From positions 18,762,496 through 18,826,495 of the forward strand of contig OZ024936.1 of assembly GCA_964017235.1 (NCBI GenBank): 64,000 nt of DNA, in the 5' to 3' direction. Made by a program: the position numbers and the translations under genes. Source of the DNA: Sabellastarte sp. h YS-2021 (taxonomy: Eukaryota > Annelida > Polychaeta > Sabellida > Sabellidae). Shown in pieces: positions 1-10,995 of this stretch (its first letter is position 1; each line of letters starts with the position of its first letter). The notes under the pieces are model-generated. The model was given only the letters and a program-made list of their open reading frames with translations, was not told the DNA's origin and searched no databases.

Positions 1-769
1 TATTGAGTGACACTAAATAAACAAAGGTATTTAATGATATCGGATGAGAAACAAAGAACTCAATGGGGTTGCAGATCTTGTGTAATAGTGAGAGAGGTGT
101 GGAGAAGGGGAGAGGGGTGGGGGTGGGAGGTGGTGGGCTTCATTACATATAACACAAAGGGGAGTCAGAACTGAGATTGTGTCACATATTTAGGTTGCAT
201 ATATATGGACCACATATATAGGTATAGAGGAAATGAATAACTGAAAACAATTTGCAAATTCTAAAAATAATGTAATAAAATAATAATATAAATAATTTTT
301 TTTTAAATAATATTTTATTTGTGAACAAATATAGAAACAGATATGCGCTTTTGGGATTATGAATTTTAGAATGGACATTGAATCATCAATCATTTAAATA
401 CTTTGAAGGAAGATTGAAAAATATGATGAGTTGAGTTAAAAATAATATTTTATTTGTCAACAAATATAGAAACAGATATGCTCTTTTGGGATTATTATTT
501 TAGAATGGACATTCAATCATCAATCATTTAAATACTTTGAAAATAGGTTTAGAGTTATCATTGCAGGAAGATTGAAAATATAATTTGAGTTATGTATTCG
601 GCGTCTGGGGATACACCATCTTCCTTGGGGAGATATAAACAGAGTAGATTGATGTGCTGAAGTTCATATAATAATGGGTAATTATGTTTTAAAAAATTTC
701 CGATCAAAACCTGTGGCGTGAGTGATGACCTGTCTGGGGATATGTTGGCGCCGAGTTGGCCCAATCTAG
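1..769 (+). mobile_element. Helitron-like (Helentron) element, family C, 3' part (copy C2)
   Basis: This segment is nearly identical to 13500-14268, with only a handful of differences over about 770 bases. Identity stops right after CTAG (766-769), where this copy continues TTTGTAATT and the other TTTCTGG. That is how two insertions of one Helitron-like element with a shared 3' end should look. Just upstream are an imperfect hairpin (TTGGCGCC...GGCCCAA) and the box GTCTGGGGATAT, which is the inverted repeat of the C1 5' end. The 5' part lies left of the window. Short ORFs on either strand are not convincing genes. Family C has no visible Rep/helicase gene, so it is probably non-autonomous. 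Confidence 0.7.
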
Positions 770-789
770 TTTGTAATTGATTTCAAATA

Positions 790-1540
790 AACAGTGGCAT
801 ATGTTATCAGCTACGAATCTTATCAAGTAAATTTAATCATTGATATTGTTAAGATCATTGACTGTTTGACAGATCATCTTGCAAATGTATGTCCTCTGTC
901 ATATAGATTAATTCATATATGTGTGTCCTCAGTTTGTACCATATGGTGTGTCCTCAGATTGGCAGAACACATGTAAAATGTGTGTCCTCTATCGCATGTA
1001 TTAATTCCTATACTTGTGTGTCCTCAGTTGGCTGTAATACTTAACTAAGTGTGTCCTCAGTTTGACAGATCATGTATAAAGCGTGTGTCCTCTATCGTGG
1101 ATATTAATTCCTGTACTTGTGTGTCCTCAGTTTGCTATTAAATATATGACTTAGTGTGTCCTCAGTTTGACGGATCATACATAAAGTGTGTGTCCTCTAT
1201 TATGTGTATTAAATCCTCTACCTGTGTGTCCTCAGGTTGCTGGTAAGAGTACAACTAAGTGTGTCCTCAGTTTGACGGATCATTTTTGAAATGTGCGTCC
1301 TCAATCATATGCATTAATTCCTATATACTTATGGTCCTCAGTTGGATAGTAAACATACAACTAAGTGTGTCCTCAGTTGTCTTGTAAAAAACCACCTTCT
1401 AGAAAATAAGTTTTTTCTCAGATTTAAATACATGGGATGATATAAAATAATTCATTTTATGCATATCAATCAAAATCTGATGTTTAAACACAAAAATAAA
1501 GATGTCCTCGGTTGGATAGTAAAAAACCAGCGTCCTCGGT
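790..1540. repeat. Minisatellite with GTGTCCTC units
   Basis: The words GTGTCCTCAGTTTG and GTGTCCTCTAT recur about every 35 bases, grouped into a larger unit of about 104 bases (compare the starts near 1051, 1155 and 1260). The array becomes diverged after 1380. No gene is visible. It is followed by a short GTGC/GTGT-rich microsatellite near 1560-1583 and then unique-looking AT-rich sequence to about 1726. Confidence 0.75.
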
Positions 1541-1726
1541 TTACACCATAAACCTGTATGCGTGCGTGCGTGTGTGCGTGCGTTAGTTAGTCACGCAGAT
1601 TCCTCCAAAACTACTACAGCTACAGATTTTTTGTAAATTAATTGTCCCAATGAATTTTCACGCCCTCGAAAATTTTTTTGGTTTTATGGACTTAGGCCTA
1701 AAGATAACTGAGTAATAGCTATCTTA

Positions 1727-3815
1727 GCTACTTGGAGTAAAGGGCTCATAACTCAAAAACTATTGCAGTTACAACTTTTTCTTCAAATATGTTGTTCAGC
1801 TACTCTGTCCTTAGCTATAAGATGGTACATAGTTCGGGGTCCCATTGCATGCCATAAGTGAGTAATAGCTATTTTCTCATTTGTAGCTAAATAACAAAAG
1901 GAGTAAATGTCAAATATCTTCAAAAGTATTAGAGTTACAGAAATCTTTTCAAATATGTTGTTCATCTACTTTTTGGTAAGCTATCACATAGTAAAGTTTC
2001 AGACCTGTTGCACCTTGGATAGCTGAGTAATAGCTACTTTGAAATTCTGACTGTTGAGTAAAGCCATTGTAACTCCAAAACTATTGCAGTTAGAGTGTTT
2101 TCCTAAAATATGTTGTTCAGCTACTGTGTCCTTAGCTATAAGATGGTACATAGTTTGGGGTTCTATTGCATGCCATAAGTGAGTAATAGCTATTTTCTCA
2201 TTTGTAGCTAAATAACAAAAGAAGTAAATGCCAAGTATCTTCAAAAGTATTACAGTTACAGAAATCTTTTCAAATATGTTATTCATCTACTTTTGGGTAA
2301 GCTATCACATAATAAAGTTTCAGACCTGTTGCACCGTGGATAGCTGAGTAATGGCTACTTTCAAATTCCGACTGTTAAGTAAAGCCATTGTATCTCCAAA
2401 ACTATTGCAGTTAGAGTGTTTTCCTAAAATATGTTGTTCAGCTACTTTGTCCTTAGCTATAAGATGGTACATAGTTTGGGGTTCTATTGCATGCCATAAG
2501 TGAGTAATAGCTATTTTCTCATTTGTAGCTAAATAACAAAAGAAGTAAATGCCAAATATCTTCAAAAGTATTAGAGTTACAGAAATCTTTTCAAATATGT
2601 TATTCATCTACTTTTGGGTAAACTATCACATAGTTAAGTTTCAGACCTGTTGGACCATGGATAGCTGAGTAATAGCTACTTTCAAATTCCGACTGTTGAG
2701 TAAAGCCATTGTATCTCCAAAACTATTGCAGTTACAGTGTTTTCCTAAAATATGTTGTTCAGCTACTTTGTCCTTAGCTATAAGATGGTACATAGTTTGG
2801 GGTTCTATTGCATGCCATAAGTGAGTAATAGCTATTTTCTCATTTGTAGCTAAATAACAAAAGAAGTAAATGTCAAATATCTTCAAAAGTATTAAAGTTA
2901 GGGAAATCTTTTCAAATATGTTGTCCATCTACTTTTTGGTAAGCTATCACATAGTAAAGTTTCAGACCTGTTGAACCTTTGATAGCTGAGTAATAGCTAC
3001 TTTCAAATTCCGACGGTTGAGTAAAGCCATTGTAACTCCAAAACTATTGCAGTTAGAGTGTTTTCCTAAAATATGTTGTTCAGCTACTTTGTCCTTAGCT
3101 ATAAGATGGTACATAGTTTGGGGTTCTATTGCATGCTATAAGTGAGTAATAGCTATTTTCTGATTTGTAGCTAAATAACAAAAGAAGTAAATGTCAAATA
3201 TCTTCAAAAGTATTAAAGTTAGGGAAATCTTTTCAAATATGTTGTCCATCTACTTTTTGGTAAGCTATTACATAGTAAAGTTTCAGACCTGTTGAACCTT
3301 TGATAGCTGAGTCATAGCTACTTTCAAATTCCGACTGTTGAGTAAAGCCATTGTATCTCCAAAACTATTGCAGTTAGAGTGTTTTCCTAAAATATGTTGT
3401 TCAGCTACTTTGTCCTTAGCTATAAGATGGTACATAGTTTGGGGTTCTATTGCATGCCATAAGTGAGTAATAGCTATTTTCTCATTTGTAGCTAAATAAC
3501 AAAAGAAGTAAATGTCAAATATCTTCAAAAGTATTAAAGTTAGGGAAATCTTTTCAAATATGTTGTCCATCTACTTTTTGGTAAGCTATCACATAGTAAA
3601 GTTTCAGACCTGTTGAATCTTTGATAGCTGAGTAATAGCTACTTTGAAATTCTGACTGTTGAGTAAAGCCATTGTAACTCCAAAACTATTGCAGTTAGAG
3701 TGTTTGCCTAAAATATGTTGTTCAGCTACTTTGTCCTTAGCTATAAGATGGTACATAGTTTGGGGTTCTATTGCATGCCATAAGTGAGTAATAGCTATTG
3801 TCTCATTTGTAGCTA
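1727..3815. repeat. 321-bp tandem array, about seven units
   Basis: The landmark AGCTATAAGATGGTACATAG recurs near 1813, 2134, 2455, 2776, 3098, 3419 and 3740, giving a period of 321-322 bases. Each unit looks like a dimer of two related halves of about 160 bases: both contain a 'TATTRnAGTTA...TTCAAATATGTTGTTCAKCTAC'-type stretch with different sequence between. Minus-strand ORFs of 95 residues repeat with the units because 321 is divisible by 3. They have no recognisable domain and are not called as genes. Confidence 0.85.
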
Positions 3816-6170
3816 ATTGAGAGCTTTCACTTGGTGAAGTTTCAGACCCTTAGCTAATTACTCACCTACTCAAAATGAGTAAATGCGAATTATCTCTAAA
3901 AGTATTGCAGATAGCCAATTTTTCTCAACTCATTCACCTACTTTTGGAAGAGCTTTCACATGGTCAAGTTTCAGACCCGTAGCTAATTACTCAAAATGAG
4001 TAAATGCTAATTATCTCTAAAAGTATTGCAGATAGCCAATTTTTCTCAAATAACTCATTCACCTACTTTTGGGAGAGCTTTCACTTGGTCAAGTTTCAGA
4101 CCCGTAGCTAATTACTCACCTACTCAAAATGAGTAAATGCGAATTATCGCTAAAAGTATTGCAGATAGCCAATTTTTCTCAAATAACTCATTCACCTACT
4201 TTTGAGAGAGCTTTCACTTGGTGAAGTTTCAGACCTGTAGCTAATTATTCACCTACTCAAAATGAGTAAATGCAAATTATCTGTAAAAGTATTGCAGATA
4301 GCCAATTTTTCTCAAATAACTCATTCATCTACTTTTGGAAGAGCTTTCACTTGGTGAAGTTTCAGACCCGTAGCTAATTACTCACCTGCTCAAAATGAGT
4401 AAATGCGAATCATCTCTAAAAGTATTGCAGATAGCCAATTTTTCTCAAATAACTCATTCACCTACTTTTGAGAGAGCTTTCACTTGGTGAAGTTTCAGAC
4501 CTGTAGCTAATTATTCACCTACTCAAAATGAGTAAATGCTAATTATCTCTAAAAGTATTGCAGATAGCCAATTTTTCTCAAATAACTCATTCACCTACTT
4601 TTGAAAGAGGTTTCACTTCGTGAAGTTTCAGACCCGTAGCTAATTATTCACCTGCTGAAAATGAGTAAATGCTAATTATCTCTAAAAGTATTGCAGGTAG
4701 CCAATTTTTCTCAAATAACTCCTTCAGGTACTTTTGGAAGAGCTTTCACATGGTGAAGTTTCAGATCCGTAGCTAATTACTCACCTACTCAAAATGAGTA
4801 AATGCTAATTATCTCTAAAATTATTGCAGATAGACAATTTTTCTCAAATAACTCGTTCATCTACTTTTGGGAGAGCTTTCACTTGGTAAAGTTTCAGACC
4901 CGTAGCTAATTATTCACCTGCTGAAAATGAGTAAATGCTAATTATCTCTAAAAGTATTGCAGGTAGCCAATTTTTCTCAAATAACTCCTTCACATACTTT
5001 TGGAAGAGCTTTCACATGGTCAAGTTTCAGATCCGTAGCTAATTACTCACCTACTCAAAATGAGTAAATACGAATTATCTCTAAAAGTATTGCAGATAGC
5101 CAATTTTCTCAGATAACTCATTCACCTACTTTTGGGAGAGCTTTCACATGGTGAAATTTCAGACCCATAGCTAATTACTCACCTACTCAAAATGAGTAAA
5201 TGCTAATTATCTGTAAAAGTATTGCAGATAGCCAATTTTTCTCAAATAACTCATTCACCTACTATTGGGAGAGCTTTCACTTGGTGAAGTTTCAGACCCG
5301 TAGCTAATTACTCACCTACTCAAAATGAGTAAATGCTAATTATCTCTAAAAGTATTGCGGATAGCCAATTTTTCTGATATAACTCATTCACCTACTTTTG
5401 GGAGAGCTTTCACTTGGTGAAGTTTCAGACCTGTAGCTAATTACTCACCTACTCAAAATGAGTAAATGCAAATTATCTCTAAAAGGATTGCAGATAGCCA
5501 TTTTTTGTCAAATAACTCATTCACCTACTTTTAGGAGAGCTTTCACTTGGTGAAGTTTCAGACCCATAGCTAATTACTCACCTGCTCAAAATGAGTAAAT
5601 GCTAATTATCTGTAAAAGTATTGCAGATAGCCAATTTTTCTCAAATAACTCATTCACCTACTTTTGGGAGAGCTTTCACATGGTGAAGTTTCAGCCCCAT
5701 AGCTAATTACTCACCTGCTCAAAATGAGTAAATGCTAATTATCTCTAAAAGTATTGCAGATAGCCAATTTTCTCAACTCATTCATCTACTATTGGGAGAG
5801 CCATCACTTGGTGAAGTTTCAGACCCGTAGCTAATTATTCACCTACTCAAAATGAGTAAATGCTAATTATCCCTAGAAGTATTGCGGATAGCCTTCACAT
5901 GGTGAAGTTCCAGACCCGTAGGTAATTACTCACTTACTCAAAATGAGTAAATGCTAATTATCTCTAAAAGTATTGCAGATAGCCAATTTTTCTCGAATAA
6001 GTCATTCACCTACTTTTGGGACAGCTTTCACTTGGTGAAGTTTCAGACCTGTAGCTAATTACTCACCTACTCAAAATAAGTAAATGCCTATTATCACTAA
6101 AAGTATTGCAGATAGCCAGTATTTCTCAAATAACTCATTCACCTACATTTTGGAGAAGTTTCACATGCTT
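3816..6170. repeat. 133-bp tandem array, about 17 units
   Basis: Units of about 133-134 bases contain GAGAGCTTTCAC, GTTTCAGACCCGTAGCTAAT, CTCAAAATGAGTAAATG and GTATTGCAGATAGCC in that order. The same unit forms the arrays at 46981-48725 inside H4 and at 63868-64000 in H5, so this array probably derives from an A-family Helentron whose ends are lost or diverged. One unit near 5880 is shortened. No coding potential is seen. Confidence 0.9.
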
Positions 6171-7230
6171 AAGTTTTTTTATGAATTTTTAAAATAAATT
6201 TTAATACATTAAAATTAATTAAATCATGCACTAAATCAATTATAACTTGAAAAGTACTGCATTTAGAGCACTTTGTGCAAATATGTTATGCAGCTACTTT
6301 TGGGTCAGCTATAACATAGTAAAATTTCAGACCTGTAGCTCATGGCATAGCTGAATAATAACTACTTTTAGGTTATCACTGTTGGGTAAATCACTTATAA
6401 CTTGAAAACTTTTGCATTTACATTATTTAGTTTCAGTATGTTATTCACCTATTTTGAGGCAGCTATAACATAGTAAAATTCCAGACCTGTGGCTCATTGC
6501 ATAGCGGAGTAATAGCTACTTTGAAGTTCTTACTCAACACTAAATCATTTATAACTTGAAAAGTATTACATTTAGAGCATTTTGTTAAAATATGTCATTC
6601 ACCTACTTTTTCCATAGCAACAACATGGTGAGTAACTTGGGTGTCTATCTGAATAGCTAAGTGAGTAATAGCTACTTTTGGGCTTTTCACTAACTTCCAT
6701 CATGAGTAAAATCACTTGTAACTTGAAAACTATTGCATTTAGAGAATTTTGTGCAAATATGTTATTCACCTACTTTTGGGTCAGCTATAACATACTAAAA
6801 TTTCAGACCTCTAGCTCGTGCCATTATAAGCTGAGTAATAGCTACTTTTGCCTTTGCCGGTGGATACATTTTGCATCTGGCCACAGATGCATCCTTGGTC
6901 TAGTCTCTAAAAGTATTACAGGTGGGCAATTTCTTCTAAATAAGTCATTCACCTACTTTTGGGTGATCTACCACATAGTGAAGTTGCAGAACTGTAGCTC
7001 TTTAGATGGCAGAGTAATAGCCACTAAAATAAGTAAATGTCTTGTATCTCTAAAAGTAGTACAGATAGGCTATTTCTTCTAAAGACGTGCTTCCCTACTT
7101 TGAGTTGATCTGCATAATGAAGTGGCAGAACTGTAGCTCTTTGGATGGCAAAGTAATAGCTACTAAAATGAGTAAATGGCTTTTGTCTTTAAAAGTATTG
7201 CAATCAAACATTAAACTTGTCACTTCTACA
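6171..7230. repeat. Diverged tandem repeats, 140-170 bp spacing
   Basis: The phrase TATAACTTGAAAA recurs near 6239, 6405 and 6546, with a variant near 6713. AAAAGTATTACAG-like units recur near 6908 and 7050. The units resemble the older half-units of the 321-bp array (TTTCAGACCTGTAGCTC, GAGTAATAGCTACTTT). Two ORFs at 6678-7082 and 7087-7302 run through these repeats and are not believed to be genes. Confidence 0.6.
6857..6903 (+). other. Orphan Helitron-like 3' terminus
   Basis: GGTGGATACAT is followed by a 7-bp hairpin (GCATCTG, loop GCCA, CAGATGC, 6873-6890), nine bases, and CTAG at 6900-6903. This is the order seen at the 3' ends of the other Helitron-like elements here. The matching 5' end was not found, and repeats continue on both sides, so this may be a fossil end. 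Confidence 0.45.
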
Positions 7231-7388
7231 TGTGCCTCCATCTCGCAGGAAAATTTATATTCCACTATCTTTAGGACATCTAATTTATACGGCGGGAGAT
7301 AAATGCATGCGTCAGAATGCTTGTTTTGGTTGGGTTATGACCAATAAACTTGTGTGTAATTGATACATGGGTGGTGCGATTACTTTTA

Positions 7389-7932
7389 TCAAGTTTTTAT
7401 CACTTTTGTGTACAGGTATCCTGAGTTAAAACCGTCCCGAGTTGGCAACACTTTAGAGGAGATACATTTGATGATTTCTGGAAAGTCAGCCCAGGAGTTG
7501 AGGAAGGCTTTGCATTTTTCTTGAAAAACTAGCTCGGTATTGGCCCACACTATCCCATTTTCTCCAAATAGCTCATTACTCATTCGGCTTCTTTCTGAAA
7601 TGCTCATACCAACTTTGTCCTTCAGGTATGACTGTACATTGTCCTTCAAATGTTTAGTGCATCTCAGCATCACTAGATTAGGAAAGTAATCTTCTATGGC
7701 AGAAACTAATGCCCGCTTCCCATCAGTTCCAAATTCCAGGTTCTCTCTAACATCACGCAACTTCAGAGCCAGGTATGAGAAAAAAGTGTAGTAGGTGTCA
7801 TATTTCCCCTGGGTGTGTAGGAACAGAGGACCAACAACGATGGGATGGTCACCAATTGTCTTCCTTACAAGTGAGGCATTTTTTGTACAGAGTTGGATTC
7901 CTCCCCCAAAATTGAAGGTCCTGTCCACACTA
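7389..7932 (-). pseudogene. MULE-type transposase, catalytic part, 5' end cut by H1
   Basis: The minus-strand frame of about 180 codons reads like the DDE core of Mutator-like (MULE) transposases. It opens with VDRTFNFGGG (first acidic residue). It continues with a GPLFLH stretch, TYYTFFSYL, FGTDGKRAL (second acidic residue), and a CxxH pair in LRCTKHLKDN. These transposases cut and paste DNA transposons in the nucleus; this copy is broken. The frame has no true ATG: it starts at a GTG directly beside the 5' end of H1 (7933). The missing upstream part seems to lie beyond H1 and C1, at 14269-14470. The frame ends at 7389 after VIKT, short of a full transposase, so the C-terminal third is missing or on another exon. 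Domain assignment is by motif reading only. Confidence 0.7.
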
Positions 7933-9426
7933 ATTAAGCGGCCCGTCAGGGACGCTTATTTGTTTTCACTGAAGTTCGACTGATCACCGCCGCCGCAGGA
8001 TTATGGTCTCCCTTGAATAACTTCTTAGCCTTTCAAATTTTTCTTTCCTTCTTATCTTTCTTTAAAACTATAGGGGCGGGAAAAATTTTTGGGATACTTT
8101 GCACAGACCTTAAGCTTTACTTAAGGTAACCTTAAGCATAAGTCCAAAACACCCCGTCATCGCGTTTCGGAAAAAACCACACACACCTGTGCTGTAAAAT
8201 TCATCAGGTACATTCTAGACCAAATTTCCAAGGTCGGAAAGGATTTTCTTATCAATCGGACCATAGATGCCTGAATGGCAGGCGTTTTATTTTCGTAAAT
8301 TTTTTAAAAATGGGTACTTGGTCTGTATCTCAAAAACGGTTAGGATTTCGGCGTTTTGTTGGAATAACTTATTCAGCTACTTTTTGATAATCTTTCACAT
8401 GCCGAAGTTTTAGCCCTGTATCTGCGATCTTAAGGTCACCTTAATGTCCAAAAAGGGGGTTTTAGCCCTCCAGTTCACTTAGTTTTTCACTTTTTTCAAC
8501 CAAACTTGGCACATATATCAAGATTCGCCAAAGGAATATTCTGGCTTTATGGTGACCTTAAACTGAAAATGTTAATGGACATATGGCCTGCTTAAAGTCA
8601 TCAAATTGGAATAAAATCCTCTGGCTCCTTTCTTTTTCATTTTTTTATGTTGAAATTATCACTGGTATTAAAGTAGATAAAAATAATACTTATGGTCACC
8701 TTAAACTCTCAGTATGAATGGAGTTGTAGCCACCTTAAAGTGAAATAAGGGGGTTTTCAGCCTCCAAGTATCTTATTGTTCGGTTGACCTCAGTTAACCA
8801 TTGCACATCTAGAAAGGATAGCAAACCAAAGGGTTATCCTGACTTTATGGTGACCTTAAACTGTTAATATAATTTTGGCCTCCCTAAAGTCATAACATTT
8901 GAATAAAGCCGTCTGGCTCTTTTCTTTTTCCATATCTAACATATATTGATATTGAAGGGACATTATCATATTATGGTCACCTTAAAGTCACAATATGAAT
9001 GAAGTTATGGTCACCTTACAGTGAAAAATGAAGTTTCAGCCTCCAGCTATCTTATTGTTCAACTGACCTGAGCTAAACTTTATGCACTTATAAAGGATGA
9101 CAAAAGGGACATTCTCATTTTATGGTCACTTTAAAGTCGCAATATGCATGAAGTTATGGTCACCTTGCAGTGAAATTATGGAGTTTTTAATCTCCAGCTA
9201 TCGTACCTACTTGCTCACATAGACTATGTAAATTGGTCTAATGTATACACCTGACTTCTTTCACAATATAAGATGCCTGAAACAAAAAAACACTTTCTCA
9301 TAAACAGTTTCTCTTGTACAGCATTTTATGTATCTCCAGCTGAGTGGAAATGAATGACTTGTCCCTTTCTTCTTCTCCCCAATTCTTTTCTGTGATATCA
9401 TGGAAAGTATTTTTATGCAGAAAGAA

Positions 9427-9520
9427 CCCCCCCCCCCCCAACTCCCCTTTAGTGCACATAAAAAGCAAGTGGAAAAAAAAGAATGGCCTCAGTGGGGGAG
9501 GTGGGGGGGGGGGGGTTGAT
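9427..9520. repeat. C-run and G-run facing as an inverted repeat
   Basis: A run of 14 C followed by AACTCCCC (from 9427) faces GGGGGAGGTGGG followed by a long G-run (to about 9517), about 50 bases apart. The two can pair into a stem of about 20 bp, and the G side could form a quadruplex. ORFs of 60-90 codons over this stretch encode only proline or glycine runs and are not genes. Confidence 0.7.
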
Positions 9521-10269
9521 GGAGGGAGATGATAGATAGAGATATATATGTGTGTGTGAAGCAAAAGTGGAACAAAAAAAAGTGGAATATTTATGCTGTT
9601 GTTTTGAATGTATATTGTTTTCTTTCTTCCATTTCACTTAGACTTCTACATTTAATTAATTTTAGCTCAAGTGGGAAATGAATTTTTGAAACTTTAATGC
9701 ATTCAAATTCCTGCAGTCATGCACTAAATCACTTATAACTTGAAAAGTATTGCGTTCACAGTATTTTGTTGAAACATGTTATTAGGCTACTTTTTCCACA
9801 GCTACAACAACTCCAGTAACTTGTTTGGTCTTAATTTTGTGCATTATTGAAGTGTGGAATGGATCATGATCTCCTACTCTTATTCCTAAGCCTAGATTTT
9901 TAATTTCACTTGCTAAATCATTCATAAATATTGCAATATATAAACTCATACTTTTCTTTCCCAATAAATCCAGTAACATTTTTCTAGAGCTATAGCTGGA
10001 CTTGTTTGTAACTTGATTTTTCTTGTAAGCAATAACTCTGAAGCAAAATCATTAACTTTTGAACAAAAGGTCTAAGGCACTTTGGTTCACTGAATTTTAT
10101 TAGTGGTTTTGTTAAGTTTTTAGTTGAAGCACAAGTTCACTGCATTCAATTAGTGTTTTATACTTAAGTCTGATACTAATGACATTTTGAACAGAAATGT
10201 CTGTGGTCAATGTACCCTTTCACTCAAGACCTCTTCTCCGAGAACATTACCAAAGAATGTAGGACATAC

Positions 10270-10772
10270 AGAATCTGGGAAAAAAATGCCTCGTGGACAA
10301 AATGCCTCACAGAAAAAATGCCTCCTGGAAAAAATGCCTCCTAGAAAGAATGCCTCCTGGATATTTTGTGACTAGGAAAAAATGCCTCCTGAGGAAAAAA
10401 AGTTATTTCAACCTGTAAACATGTTACATATGAACCTATAACGTATAATATCAAAAACATGTTAATGGAAGCCAGGGATGAGCAGCCAGCCAAAACAGTG
10501 AGAAGCACCAGCAAAATCTTACAAGAGAAACTTACGTACCTTTGTACAGCTAAGCAAAATGGGTAAAAGACTGTGAGTTTTTGACAGGCATTGGCGACTA
10601 TAAGACTCAAGTGGAAAAATGAAGATGCCTCTGAAGTTGTAATGTGAACCTGTAGTGTTATAATACTTGAAAGAACTTTTTTTCTTAGGAGGTATTTTTC
10701 CTGGTCACAAAATATTCAGGAGGCATTCTTTCTAGGAGGTACATTTCCTAGGAGGCATTTTTCCTACGCATC
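10270..10772. mobile_element. Foldback-type element with AAAATGCCTCC repeats, 8-bp target duplication
   Basis: The left side has repeated AAAATGCCTCC words (10285-10395) and the right side their reverse complement, GGAGGCATTTTT (10688-10768). The best-paired arms (about 10336-10390 and 10688-10732) include TATTTTGTGAC and GTCACAAAATA. The octamer GGACATAC stands at 10262-10269 and again at 10773-10780, consistent with an 8-bp target-site duplication. There is no coding capacity. An 8-bp duplication suggests a hAT-like or related transposase in trans. It is nested in H1. Confidence 0.65.
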
Positions 10773-10995
10773 GGACATACGTTCTTTTGAGAAGTAAATT
10801 TCACACCTACAATTTCTCTTCCGTCAAGCTGTGGTCGTTCTTTCATTTGTTAAATATGGTAACATACACAATGCACTAAACTTTACATTTTCTATTCCTT
10901 GTGATGCATATCTTGATATCTTTTACGGCTTACTTCACACTTTTTCATCAGGGCCGCTTCGTTTTTGTCAGCAAAAACCTTTTTCTAGTTATAGT

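Larger units (their letters stand above)
7933..10988 (+). mobile_element. Helitron-like (Helentron) element H1, family A
   Basis: The 5' end reads TTAAGCGGCCC, followed by GTC and AGGGACGCTT (local hairpin with one mismatch). The 3' end carries GGGCCGCTT, a perfect inverted partner of the 5' AAGCGGCCC. Next comes the hairpin GTTTTTG-TCAG-CAAAAAC, then CTAG at 10985-10988 before TT. Inside are a CCGCCGCCG patch near the 5' end and repeats of about 300 bases with TTATGGTGACCTTAAACT (8300-9200). No Rep/helicase ORF is visible, so it is non-autonomous. It interrupts the minus-strand MULE gene. A foldback element (10270-10772) is nested inside. Confidence 0.8.

Noticed and set aside
1783..3570. 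Five similar minus-strand ORFs of 95 codons
   Set aside because: One ORF per 321-bp unit, a period divisible by 3. No start context, domain or codon signal.
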